A stretch of DNA of 64,000 bases from Corynebacterium sp. ACRPS (GCF_022346005.1 NZ_JAKRMY010000001.1:186001-250000); one strand, 5' to 3'; positions 34,003 through 43,103 are shown, counted from the stretch's first letter. The notes: generated by a model not told the origin, from the sequence alone. Program-made: numbers and translations.

Positions 34003-35118
34003 CTAGCCTGCGCTGAGTACGTCGGTGGCAAGCCCCTGCTCGCGCCGGCGCCGCTCCGCGCGGCGCTTCTGCGGACCCATCGTGGTGGCCGGGTTCTTGA
34101 CCGCCGCCAAGCCCGCGTTGAGCACGCCAAAGCGCGTGCACGCGGATCCGGCCATCAAGGCCAGGCCCGAAGCCACGGATACGGCGCGGGACTTCGTCGC
34201 TGCTGCCACCGCGCTGCCCACACCGCCAGCGGCAATCAAGTACTCCGAGGCGCGCATGAGCTTTCCCGGCGTGCCGCGATGCAATTCCTCGCGCGGCTCC
34301 TGCTCCATCTTGTGTTCTAGCACCTTCGTCGCCGCGATATCGCTGGCCGCGGCCGCCATGCCCAAGGCGCGGGCGGGACCGGCGTATTTCACCGGGGTGG
34401 TGACCATGGCCAAGCCAGAGGCCGCTGCCGAGGCAGAGGATACAAAGACATAGGGCAGGTGCCGCTTCATGTCATTCCACACCGGGTTGGACGTATTGGA
34501 CAGCAATACCGCCGTATATCCGGCTAGCGGGCCACCGAGCAGGCCGGTTATCACCCCGGCCGGAGTTGCGGCCTTGCCCAGGCTCGCGCGTAGCCACTTC
34601 GGCAGCGGCAGCTTCCGCTTGGTCGCGTTATCAACCTCTACCACAGCCGGAATCGCCGCCGCGGTGGAAAAGCCCGCAAGCAGCCAGGATCCGAGCGACA
34701 TCGGCGAGGTCACTTTGAAGACGCGGAACATATTCAACGCGCGCTCCGGCCGGCCCAGATCCAAAATCAAAAAGACCGAACCGGCGGCCGCCGCGCCAAA
34801 GGCCGCTACCCGCGTGGTCCGGCGCAAAGGTGCGTTGCCTGCGGCCTGTGCACCGGTGGCGAGAAGGCCCGAACCGCCGGCAATGCCGCCCAAGAAGAAA
34901 TACCCACCGATGGGCCACTCCCACGGCGGGGCCTTGACTACCGGCCTGCCGTAATAGGAAGAAAACTCGAAGTCTTCGGCCATCCGCTCCTCTTTGGAGC
35001 CATCCTGCGCACCCGCACCCGGGCGCTTGCGCTTCTTCTTGCGCTTCGGCCCATCGAAGTTGCGGTAGCGATTCGGCCGCTCCGGCTGCGGTGGCCGGTA
35101 CTCATCAAAACCGCTCAT
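34003..35118 (-). CDS. NrfD-family membrane anchor of formate dehydrogenase
   Basis: A 371-residue protein with a basic hydrophilic N-terminus (KRKKKRKRPG) and then about eight membrane helices from PWEWPIGGYFFLGGIAGGSGLLA (near residue 65). This is the NrfD/PsrC signature, including LDLGRPERALNMFRVFK (near 120). Such subunits carry electrons from the Fe-S subunit to menaquinone without heme. It replaces the cytochrome b FdnI type. The start overlaps the Fe-S subunit gene by 4 bases (ATGA). Confidence 0.85.
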   Translation of the reverse strand: MSGFDEYRPPQPERPNRYRNFDGPKRKKKRKRPGAGAQDGSKEERMAEDFEFSSYYGRPVVKAPPWEWPIGGYFFLGGIAGGSGLLATGAQAAGNAPLRRTTRVAAFGAAAAGSVFLILDLGRPERALNMFRVFKVTSPMSLGSWLLAGFSTAAAIPAVVEVDNATKRKLPLPKWLRASLGKAATPAGVITGLLGGPLAGYTAVLLSNTSNPVWNDMKRHLPYVFVSSASAAASGLAMVTTPVKYAGPARALGMAAAASDIAATKVLEHKMEQEPREELHRGTPGKLMRASEYLIAAGGVGSAVAAATKSRAVSVASGLALMAGSACTRFGVLNAGLAAVKNPATTMGPQKRRAERRRREQGLATDVLSAG

Positions 35119-36173
35119 TTGCGCCCTCCAATCAAAAAGGAACCCGCCACGGCCAGCGCCATCCCGCCGATGGCCTTGGCCGCGGTCTTATACATACTCG
35201 GCAAATCCGCGGTGGGCACGCGCGGGTCCGGCGGCAGGCCATAGACCTCTGGCGAATCCAGCAATAAGAAGATAGAGCCGGTTCCGCCCACGCCATCGTT
35301 ATCATTGGCGCCATAGAGCCGCGCCTCCGTTATGCCCTGTTCGTGCAGGGCGCGCACACGATCCCTCGCCGCGGCCAGCATGTCCTCATAGGTACCGAAT
35401 TGGATGGAATCGGTGGGGCACGTCTTGGAGCACGCCGGCTTCTCGCCCTGTTTCAGGCGGTCATAGCACATGGTGCACTTCTGAGCGACGCCCACATTCT
35501 TAATCGGCATCGCCTCGCCCGGCGTGTGATCCGCGCCTTGGGGCTTGCGCTGCTTGAGCTTTTTCAGCACATTGATGCCGGCGTGTGAATTATCCTGATA
35601 ATCCACGGTCGCGGTCTTATCGTATTTCAGCGACACCCCACCATCATCACGGCGTTCGATGACGCCAAAGGGGCACCCCGCCACGCAGGTTCCGCAGCCA
35701 TTGCACACATCATCTTGGACGACCACGGTGCCAAACTCGGTGCGGAAGAGCGCGCCCGTGGGGCACACGTCCAAACACCCTGCATGCGTGCAGTGCTTGC
35801 AGACATCCGAGGACATCAACCACCGGAACGTATCCGTATCCGGCGGAGTGGTATCGACCTCGTCCGGCTTTCCACCGATGGTGGGCATGCCCAGGGAAAT
35901 AAGCTGTTTTCCCTCTTCGCGCGCCTTCTCAATGCGGTCATTGTTTTGTTCCACAAAGGCTACGTGCCGCCACGTATTAGCACCCAAGGCACCGGTGTTG
36001 TCATAGGAATCACCGGTGACGTCATATCCCTCTACTGGGTTGCGATTCCATTCCTTGCACGCCACCTCGCAGGCCTTGCAGCCGATGCACACGGACGTAT
36101 CGGTGAAAAAGGCCATGCGGCGGTAGGAATCATAGCCGTGCCGGCCCGCGTCCTCGGTCAGTAGATTAGTCAT
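35115..36173 (-). CDS. Formate dehydrogenase iron-sulfur subunit
   Basis: A 352-residue FdhB/FdnH-like protein with four [4Fe-4S] motifs: CIGCKACEVACKEW (near residue 29), CKHCTHAGCLDVCP (near 125), CNGCGTCVAGCPF (near 157) and CTMCYDRLKQGEKPACSKTCP (near 233). A final hydrophobic segment (AIGGMALAVAGSFLIGG) may anchor it. It passes electrons from the catalytic subunit to the NrfD protein. The ATG abuts the stop of the catalytic subunit with no gap. Confidence 0.92.
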   Translation of the reverse strand: MTNLLTEDAGRHGYDSYRRMAFFTDTSVCIGCKACEVACKEWNRNPVEGYDVTGDSYDNTGALGANTWRHVAFVEQNNDRIEKAREEGKQLISLGMPTIGGKPDEVDTTPPDTDTFRWLMSSDVCKHCTHAGCLDVCPTGALFRTEFGTVVVQDDVCNGCGTCVAGCPFGVIERRDDGGVSLKYDKTATVDYQDNSHAGINVLKKLKQRKPQGADHTPGEAMPIKNVGVAQKCTMCYDRLKQGEKPACSKTCPTDSIQFGTYEDMLAAARDRVRALHEQGITEARLYGANDNDGVGGTGSIFLLLDSPEVYGLPPDPRVPTADLPSMYKTAAKAIGGMALAVAGSFLIGGRK

Positions 36174-39100
36174 TTACTTACCTTCTTCGCCATTACTTGC
36201 CGTCTGGCCGTCACTACTCTCTACCCCAGACTGGCTATGCTTTTCGGGCTCGGGGTTATAGGTAAACGAGTCCGGAACCGACAACAAATCATTGCCGGAA
36301 TCCACACTTAACTGCGCCCGCTCTTGGTACTGCTTGAGCAGCTTCAAGCGGCCTTCTCCCCTCGGCCTGCGGCCCGGCTGGATATCGCAGGCACCAATCT
36401 TCGAGTTCTGAATGAACACATTCGGCTCGAGGGTAAGGCCCAAGAGATCGTTGGCGCCGTCGCCTGCCACAGCGGTGGTCTCGGACTCGCCGTAGTGGAA
36501 GGGCAGGCCAATCTGGTGGAATTCTTCCCCATTGATTTTCAGCATCTGCATGCGATCGGTGACCAAAACCTGCGCCTCAATCACACCGCGCGGCGAGATA
36601 ATCGTCGCCCACTCGCCATTTTCCAGGCCGCACTTTGCGGCCAAGTCTTTATCCACCTCGCAGAATAGGCCCGGCTGCAGCTCCGCCAGATAGGGCAGGC
36701 GGCGCGACATCGCGCCCGAGGTGTACATCTCCGTGAGGCGGTAGGTAGAAAATACAAACGGGAACACCTCCGCACCGGGCATCCCCGGTTCTGGGCGCTG
36801 CAGGTTATCCGGGCGTTTGATGGTCAAGCGCGTCGGCGATTGCTGCTGCTTATACAGCACGTTCGTAACCGGGGACTCCTGCGGCTCATAGTGGGTGGGC
36901 AGGGGGCCATCGGAAAGCCCGGAAGACGCAAAGAGCCAGCCGCGACCGTCCGCCTGCATGATGAAGGCGTCCGTGCCATCGAGGGCGTCTGGACCGACGG
37001 CATCGGCAGGAGCCTTGTACTCCGGCGACTTCGTCACTGGGAAGTCAGGGACGTCATCGCCTACCCACTTGCCCTGGGCCTCGTCCCACCACACGTACTT
37101 CTTGCGCTCGGACCACGGGGTGCCATCCGGCTTGGCCGAAGCGCGGTTATACAAAATGCGGCGATTAGCAGGCCAGACCCAGCCCCACTCGGGCGCAACC
37201 TCGTTCTGCTCCGAACCCGGGACCTTGCGCGCGGACTGGTTGACGCCATCCTTGTACACGCCGGTGTAGATCCAGCAGCCGCCGGAAGTCGTGCCGTCAT
37301 TCTTCATCTCCACGAAGGAGGGCAAAAGCTCGCCCTTCTGTGGACCATCCAGGTAGTAGCCGTTGATCTCCTTGAGGACGTCCTCAGAGTTCGGCTCGCC
37401 TTCCTCATTTTCCACGTAATCCCACGTCACCTTCTGGAGCGGGAGATCGCGCGGATCAGTGGAATCGCGCAGGCGTTCCTTGAGCTTCTTACCCAGCTGG
37501 TAGAAGAACCACAGCTCGCTCTTGGCATCGCCTGGCGGCGGTGCCGCTTGGAAGCGCCACTGCAGCATGCGCTGCGTCTGGGTAAAGGTACCAGCCTTTT
37601 CCACGTGGGTGGCAGCGGGCATCAAGAAGACCTCGGTTTCGATGTCTTCCGTCTTCAGCTCGCCGTTTTTAATCTCCGGCGCGTCCTTCCAGAACGATGC
37701 GGTTTCGATTTCCTGGAAATCGCGCACAACCAGCCACTTCAGCGATGCCAAACCACGGCGCTGCATGCCACCATTGGACTGCGCCACCGCCGGGTTTTGG
37801 CCGAAGACGAAGTAGCCTTCCACCTGACCATTGAGCATGGCCTGCAGGGTTTCGTAGGTAGAATGCGCGCCGGAAATGCGCGGCATGAGGTCATAGCCCC
37901 AGTTATTTTCCTTGGTCGCCGCATCTCCCCAGTAGGACTTCATCAAGGACACGGCGTAATTCTCGCCAATCTGCCAGAAGCCCTTTTGGGACTCATCCCG
38001 GATCTCGTCCACAAATTCCGGCCACGTCTGCTTTTCCACGCTCGGCATGGGCAGGTAGCCGGGTAGGGAGTGGAAGAGAGTCGGGATATCGGTAGAGCCC
38101 TGAATGGAGGCGTGCCCGCGCAAGGCCATGATTCCCGAGCCCGGGCGGCCCACATTGCCCATCAAAAGCTGCAAAATGGCAGCGGTACGGATGAACTGCG
38201 CACCCAAGGTGTGTTGGGTAAAGCCCAAGGCATAGGCGAAACACGTGGTGTGTTCCGGATCGGAGTTCTGCGCAATGGAATCTGCTAGGTAGTAGAAGTC
38301 TTCCTGCGCGATGCCGCAGGTTTCTTCTACCAGCTCAGGGGTATAGCGCGCATAGTGGCGCTTGAGAATCTGGAAGACCGAATTCGGGTGCTCCAGGGTG
38401 TCATCGCGCTCGACATTCCAGGAGGAACCTTCCGGCTTTTGCACGTACTGCCACGAATCGGTCACGTAAGTGCCGGTTTCCGGATCATAGCCAGAAAACA
38501 GTCCGTCCAGTTCCTCGGTGTCCTGGTAGTCCTCCGAGATAATCATCGGCGCATTGGTATATGCAACGACATAGTCGCGGAAGTACAGCTCATTTTGGAG
38601 CATATGGTTGATAACCGCGCCTAGCAGCACCACGTCGGTACCGCCGCGAATGCCAATGTGGCGGTTGGAGAACGCAGAGGTACGCGTATACCGCGGATCC
38701 ACGTGGATAATGCGGGCACCACGCTTTTTGGCTTCTACGACCCACTGGAATCCCACTGGGTGGCACTCGGCCATATTCGAACCCTCGATGACGATGCAAT
38801 CAGCATTCGCCATATCCTGCAGCGGTTGGGTTGCGCCGCCGCGGCCAAACGAAGTTCCTAAACTAGGAACTGTGGCGGAGTGTCATATGCGCGCCTGGTT
38901 TTCGAGCTGCACCGCACCGGCAGCGGTAAAAAGCTTCTTAATGAGGTAGTTTTCTTCATTATCCAAGGTCGCGCCACCAAGTCCAGCGACACCCATCGTG
39001 CGGTTTAGAGTCCGCCCCGAGTCATCGGTGTCTTGCCAGCCCTTCCGGCGTGCTTCCAAGAAACGATCCGCGATCATGTCCATCGCGGTGTCTTCATCCA

Positions 39101-39449
39101 GCTCCTGCCACTCGGTGGAGTGCGGTGCGCGGTACTTAATCTTGGTCAATCGCGTTGCGGAATTGACCAACTGCTCCGATGCCGAGCCCTTGGGGCACAA
39201 ACGCCCGCGCGAAATCGGCGAATCCGGATCGCCCTCAATCTGGATGACTCGGTTATCTTTGACGTATACGCGCTGGGCGCAACCAACCGCGCAATATGGG
39301 CACACGGATTGCACCACGCGGTCAGCTTCTACCGTGCGCCCGTGCTTTTCCTTACTCTTGGTTGATTGCGTATTGATATCCCTGCCAAAGGGATCGCCGC
39401 TACGCAGCTGGCGCACGACCGGCCAGTTGAGAGGACTTAAGCGAGACAT
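36174..39449 (-). CDS. Formate dehydrogenase catalytic subunit, selenoprotein with in-frame UGA
   Basis: About 1091 residues, read through TGA at 38885-38883. Upstream are CPYCAVGC and RGRLCPKG for the proximal [4Fe-4S] cluster and NQARI. The UGA is followed by HSATVPSLGTSFGRGG, matching E. coli FdnG where ARI-Sec-HGPTVASLAPTFGRG surrounds the molybdenum ligand. Downstream come the bis-MGD domains (SNMAECHPVGFQW, HVDPRYTRTSAF) and the C-terminal cofactor-binding domain. It oxidises formate to CO2. No twin-arginine signal is seen in MSRLSPLNWPVVRQLRSGDP, so it is probably cytoplasmic. A TATAGAT -10-like box lies 13 bases before the start. Confidence 0.95.
38853..38871 (-). promoter_or_regulatory. 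Bacterial SECIS hairpin
   Basis: Eleven bases after the UGA the mRNA has a perfect 8-bp stem, AGTTCCTA and TAGGAACT, around the loop GTT. Distance from UGA to loop is 19 bases and the loop begins with G. Both agree with the published bacterial SECIS model, in which SelB binds a G-containing apical loop 16-37 bases downstream of UGA. The hairpin codes for VPSLGTS within the enzyme. Confidence 0.88.
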
Positions 39450-39496
39450 GACTTTAAATCTATATTTGGGCGGAAAAATTCTCTAGCAAGGCGACC

Positions 39497-40096
39497 CTAA
39501 GCATTTTTCGCCACTGCGCTAATCGCGCATTCCACTCCCCGCACGACGTCCGCGAGCTCCAGCATCGGGCTGTTTTCTTTAGCCTGCTCCTTAATAAACG
39601 GAACATGGATAAAGCCTGCCTTTACCTGCGTATCTTTGAAATGGTGCAACAGGCCGTAGAGCAGATGGTTGCAGACGAATGTTCCCGCGGTAGTCGAGAC
39701 CCGTGCCGGAATCTCCGCCTCCTGAATCGCTGTGACCATTGCCTTAACCGGCAGGGTAGAAAAGTACGCGGCAGGGCCACCTTCAACCACTGACTCATCG
39801 CTTGGCTGATTTCCTGCATTATCCGGAATGGAGGCATCCGCCAAGTTGATACCTACTCGTTCCGGAGTGATATGGCCGCGCCCAGCGGCTTGCCCCAGGC
39901 AGACCACCGCGTCCACGTCTTCTTCCTCGGCCACAGCAATCGCTTGCTTCAGTGCTTCACCGAACACTGTTGGCACAGGGTGCTTAATAATCTGCGCTCC
40001 GCCAATTTCGTCCGGCAGCTTATCCAGCGCGCGTTCCGTAGGGTTAATTTCTTCGCCACCAAAGGCATCAAAAGCAGTTACCAGAATCTTCATCAT
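39497..40096 (-). CDS. pcp: Pyroglutamyl-peptidase I
   Basis: A 199-residue C15 cysteine peptidase with all three catalytic residues in context: Glu in TPERVGINLAD (near residue 77), Cys in AGTFVCNHLLYGL (near 140) and His in AGFIHVPFIKEQ (near 163). It removes N-terminal pyroglutamate from peptides in the cytoplasm. Two tandem ATG codons (40096 and 40093) can start it; the ribosome-binding site is weak. It ends 47 bases before the formate dehydrogenase operon in the same direction. Confidence 0.93.
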   Translation of the reverse strand: MMKILVTAFDAFGGEEINPTERALDKLPDEIGGAQIIKHPVPTVFGEALKQAIAVAEEEDVDAVVCLGQAAGRGHITPERVGINLADASIPDNAGNQPSDESVVEGGPAAYFSTLPVKAMVTAIQEAEIPARVSTTAGTFVCNHLLYGLLHHFKDTQVKAGFIHVPFIKEQAKENSPMLELADVVRGVECAISAVAKNA

Positions 40097-40170
40097 TCCA
40101 GTATGACAGCTGACGGTGCCCCGCTGCATTGATTCAGCGCTGTTCTCTTAGTTTCCTCGTGGTGCACAAC

Positions 40171-40238
40171 CGACCTTCGCGCTCACGGGCGGCGGTCTTT
40201 AGCGGGGCACCGTGCTCGCGGTGAGCGCGAAGGGCGGG
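40171..40238. repeat. Palindromic repeat unit D (single)
   Basis: One unit of the dispersed inverted repeat: left arm CGACCTTCGCGCTCACGGGC at 40171-40190 and right arm CGGTGAGCGCGAAGGGCGGG at 40219-40238 with a 28-base loop. It lies in the 375-bp gap between divergent pcp and the symporter gene, unlike clusters A and C, which lie between convergent genes. The rest of the gap holds the symporter promoter region (TTGACG near 40377) and nothing else recognised. Confidence 0.85.
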
Positions 40239-40471
40239 TCTGCAGGATGAGGGGATAACGGGCGAGGATAGAGGTCGCGGCTGAAGGCGAAAGCGAGAGT
40301 AGGTACTGAACTGCTTTGTCTGCAGAGCAGTCTTAGCGATTCCCCTGCTGCAAACGAGACCCTTTTTCTTTGCGGTTTGACGTGTGGAATAAAGTGAAAC
40401 TAGTTGAAGTTGAACAGAACCGTACTCAACAAATAGTCAGACCTGTTCATTTTATTTTTAAAGGACGTTCT

Positions 40472-41833
40472 ATGACACAAAAAGTTTCCTCTCGCCCCAA
40501 GCTGCCTAGCTGGGCAACGGGGTTTGGCGCGCAAGTCATTGCGGGCCTTATCATCGGCCTCATCCTGGGACTGATTGCATCTGGAATGGATACCGATCCA
40601 GATAATCCAGGGTGGCTGACCAGCCTGCTCAGCGGTGTTGGTGGCGCCTATGTCCAACTATTGAAGGTCATGGTTCCGCCGCTCATCTTCGCCGCAGTGG
40701 TCACCTCGGTGGCCAACCTGCGCAAGGTTGCCAATGCAGCGTCACTGGCCATTTCTACTTTGGTGTGGTTCGCCATTACGGCGTTCTTCTCCGTCCTCGT
40801 GGGCATCGTCGTGGCATTAGTCTTGAAGCCCGGTGCTGGCACGAGCGTCGATGCATCCACTGCGGGGGATCCGTCTAGCGTTGGTTCATGGACTGCCTTT
40901 TTTGAGCAGCTGCTGCCACAAAACTTCATTGGACTTACGGCCTCTGCCAGCGATGGCGAGGTGTCCCTGAACTTCGGTGCACTCCAGTTGCTGGTTATTT
41001 CCTTGGCCATTGGCATCGCCGCCGTACAGACTGGTAAGGCAGCCGATCCCTTCCTGCACTTTACGGAGTCCTTCCTCAAGGTCATCCAGAAAGTCCTGTG
41101 GTGGATCATCCGCCTGGCTCCGATTGGTACCGCAGCGCTTATCGGTAAGGCCGTTGCTACCTACGGTTGGGATGCACTTGGCTCTCTCGGCAAGTTCGTT
41201 CTGGCAATGTATGTGGGTCTGGCCCTCGTCTTCGCCGTGGTCTACCCCGCAGTGCTGAAGTTTAACAATATTCCGGTCAAGGGATTCTACAAGCGCATCT
41301 GGCCGGTAACGTCCTTGGGCTTTGTCACCCGTTCTTCCATGGGTGTTATGCCCGCAACGCAACGCTTCAGCGAACGCGCCTTGGGCGTTCCCACCGAGTA
41401 TGCGTCCTTTGCAGTGCCGCTCGGCGCTACTACGAAGATGGATGGCTGCGCCTCCGTCTACTCTGCTGTTGCCGCGATCTTCGTTGCGCAATTCTATGGC
41501 GTGGACCTAGACCTCACGCAGTACCTGCTCATCATCTTCGTCTCCGTCATTGGTTCTGCGGCTACCGCAGGTACTACCGGCGCAACGGTTATGCTCACGC
41601 TGACCCTGTCCACTCTGGGCCTGCCATTGGCCGGCGTCGGTTTACTGCTGGCCATTGAGCCCATCATTGATATGGGGCGTACGGCGCTGAACGTCACGGG
41701 TCAGGCATTGTGCGCGACGGTCGTCGCCAAGCGTGCAGGCATCCAGAACCAAGAAGTGTGGGATGAAGCCGAAAATGGCGTCAAGCACATCATGGAGGAA
41801 GACTCCGACGAGGAAGTAAGCGTTAAGGCTTAA
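40472..41833 (+). CDS. Dicarboxylate/amino acid:cation symporter (DAACS family)
   Basis: A 453-residue protein of the GltP/DctA (SLC1-like) fold with eight membrane helices and two re-entrant hairpins. Signature segments are MVPPLIFAAVVTSVANL (near residue 70), then TRSSMGVMPAT for hairpin 1, GATTKMDGCASVYSAVAAIF for helix 7, and GTTGATVMLTLTLSTLGLPL for hairpin 2. GATTKMDGC has Met-Asp-Gly where DctA and glutamate carriers have N-M-D-G, so sodium coupling is plausible. Probable uptake of C4-dicarboxylates or glutamate. The ATG has an AAAGGACG site. Confidence 0.88.
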   Translation: MTQKVSSRPKLPSWATGFGAQVIAGLIIGLILGLIASGMDTDPDNPGWLTSLLSGVGGAYVQLLKVMVPPLIFAAVVTSVANLRKVANAASLAISTLVWFAITAFFSVLVGIVVALVLKPGAGTSVDASTAGDPSSVGSWTAFFEQLLPQNFIGLTASASDGEVSLNFGALQLLVISLAIGIAAVQTGKAADPFLHFTESFLKVIQKVLWWIIRLAPIGTAALIGKAVATYGWDALGSLGKFVLAMYVGLALVFAVVYPAVLKFNNIPVKGFYKRIWPVTSLGFVTRSSMGVMPATQRFSERALGVPTEYASFAVPLGATTKMDGCASVYSAVAAIFVAQFYGVDLDLTQYLLIIFVSVIGSAATAGTTGATVMLTLTLSTLGLPLAGVGLLLAIEPIIDMGRTALNVTGQALCATVVAKRAGIQNQEVWDEAENGVKHIMEEDSDEEVSVKA

Positions 41834-41846
41834 TAAAACGCGAATG

Positions 41847-41883
41847 AAGGCTCAGGGCAGTACGCCTTGGGCCTTTATTTATT
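41847..41883 (+). terminator. Rho-independent terminator after the symporter gene
   Basis: An 11-bp stem with two G-T pairs (AAGGCTCAGGG / CCTTGGGCCTT) and loop CAGTACG is followed by TATTTATT. It overlaps the end of the convergent CDF gene (stop at 41879). Confidence 0.8.
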
Positions 41884-42793
41884 GCCGGAATGGAAGTGGG
41901 CGGCGATGCGCAACGCCGGCTGGCTCCACGTGGATAAATACGCTGCATCCGGCGAAAAGCTCGTCGAGGGCGACTTCTACGTCATCGGCAATCTCGTGCG
42001 AGTAGAGCACGCTCCAGTCCGCCGGCACCTCCATGGTCAGATAGACCATTCTTTGCCTGCCAGAGGCTACCGTGCGCCGATCCGTGAAAGTCACGGACTT
42101 ATCTTTTTCCAGTTCAGCTAAAAGATCCCAAATTTGATCTTGTTCTTCTTGCGGAAGGGCCTCAGAAAGCAGGCTGCTGACAGAATCGCGCAAAATCTTA
42201 AATCCAGTCCACAAGATATTGATGCCAACGGCCAAGGCCACAAGCGCATCGAGCCACAACCAGCCCGTGAGATACACCGCAGCCATGCCCGCGAGGACGC
42301 CGGCGGAGGTCCACACATCCGTAATCAGGTGGTGCCCATCCGCATTTAGCGTCGCAGACCGGTAGCGCTTGCCCGCCTTAATCAGGGCCAAACCGACGCC
42401 CAGATTGAGCAACGAGGACAAGAGCGACAGCGCTAAGCCCCAACCGCCTTCTTCAACGGGCTGGGGAGTAAAAAGGCGTTGGACTGCGGTGTAGATGATG
42501 GCCCCCGCTGCGAGGAAGATCATCGCCCCTTCTACCAACGCAGAAATATACTCCGCCTTGCCGTGGCCAAAGTGGTGATTATCATCGGCAGGCTTAGCGG
42601 CAATGCGCAAAGCGCAATAGCCAGCGATGGCTGCCACGAGGTTCACGAGGGATTCGAGGGCATCAGAGAAGAAACCAACCGAGCCCGTCAGCCACGCCGC
42701 CAGGGATTTCAGGACAATTGTCGCCACCGCCGCGGCGATGGACAACATCATAAAGCGCTCTAAAATACGCTGCTCAGTACTTAAAGAAGACAA
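41879..42793 (-). CDS. Cation diffusion facilitator, probable Mn2+ exporter
   Basis: A 304-residue CDF protein with six membrane helices and a C-terminal cytoplasmic domain (VTFTDRRTVASGRQRMVYLTMEV). The family HxFGHG segment is present (HHFGHGKAEYISALVEG, near residue 73). The helix 2 metal site reads E-S-L-V-N where most CDFs have (H/D)xxxD; helix 5 keeps HLITD. The start is TTG, with GGGAG 11 bases upstream. The manganese-type riboswitch in its leader suggests Mn2+ as substrate, although the sequence would otherwise be called a generic FieF-like zinc/iron exporter. Confidence 0.85.
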   Translation of the reverse strand: MSSLSTEQRILERFMMLSIAAAVATIVLKSLAAWLTGSVGFFSDALESLVNLVAAIAGYCALRIAAKPADDNHHFGHGKAEYISALVEGAMIFLAAGAIIYTAVQRLFTPQPVEEGGWGLALSLLSSLLNLGVGLALIKAGKRYRSATLNADGHHLITDVWTSAGVLAGMAAVYLTGWLWLDALVALAVGINILWTGFKILRDSVSSLLSEALPQEEQDQIWDLLAELEKDKSVTFTDRRTVASGRQRMVYLTMEVPADWSVLYSHEIADDVEVALDELFAGCSVFIHVEPAGVAHRRPLPFRQ

Positions 42794-42807
42794 GGTCCAC
42801 TACTCTC

Positions 42808-42835
42808 CCTTCGGCAACCAGAATCAGTCCGAAGG
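42808..42835 (-). promoter_or_regulatory. Possible ribosome-site-sequestering hairpin of the riboswitch
   Basis: CCTTCGG (42835-42829) can pair with CCGAAGG (42814-42808), whose 3' side runs into the GGGAGAG ribosome-binding site of the CDF gene. The left part of this helix overlaps the aptamer's closing region and its loop contains the 3' strand of P1. The two folds are therefore mutually exclusive. This suggests translational control. Confidence 0.6.
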
Positions 42836-42945
42836 TCTCGTTCGCATCGATGCATCGATGCTGAGTGGCCGGGCTATTAAGCCAGTGTGTCGACCAGTCA
42901 TCGCGGCGCGGGTGGGCACCGTAGGAACTACTCCCCTTCTGGGTT
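42816..42945 (-). promoter_or_regulatory. yybP-ykoY (manganese) riboswitch aptamer
   Basis: The leader of the CDF gene begins AACCCAGAAGGGGAGTAG, then has GTCGACACACTGGC, GGCCACTCAGCATC and ACGAGACCTTCGG, and ends TTCTGGTT. The GGGGAGTAG and CGAGACC segments are those I recognise from yybP-ykoY RNAs such as the E. coli alx leader. The ends pair as P1: AACC-AGAA with TTCTGGTT, with one bulged C. The family senses Mn2+ and commonly controls manganese exporters, which fits the downstream gene. Recognition is from memory of the consensus, not a covariance search. Confidence 0.75.
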
Positions 42946-43030
42946 CATAGGTTAGCAGACGGCGAGAATCCTTAAACATTCAACCAAATCCTTGATCCGC
43001 CCTAGCGAGTTTAAAGATGCCGCTATAGAC

Positions 43031-43082
43031 GAAAAATCTCCCTACGAACCAGAAGGTTTCTCACCATCTGGCTCGTAGGGAG
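43031..43082 (-). terminator. Rho-independent terminator of the PfpI gene
   Basis: A long stem CTCCCTACGAGCCAGA / TCTGGTTCGTAGGGAG (one G-T) with a 13-base loop is followed on the minus strand by ATTTTTCG. It isolates the CDF leader from upstream transcription. Confidence 0.88.
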
Positions 43083-43103
43083 TAATTAAGGCTCTAGCCT
43101 AAT

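Noticed and set aside
38813..38885. Frameshift or nonsense mutation splitting formate dehydrogenase
   Set aside because: The stop is a UGA at the known Sec position, the reading frame is unchanged on both sides, a SECIS-type hairpin follows and the full Sec machinery is adjacent.
40295..40335. Hairpin ACTGCTTTG / CAGAGCAGT as a terminator or regulatory element
   Set aside because: The stem has a mismatch, there is no following U-run, and it lies between divergent genes where no terminator is needed.
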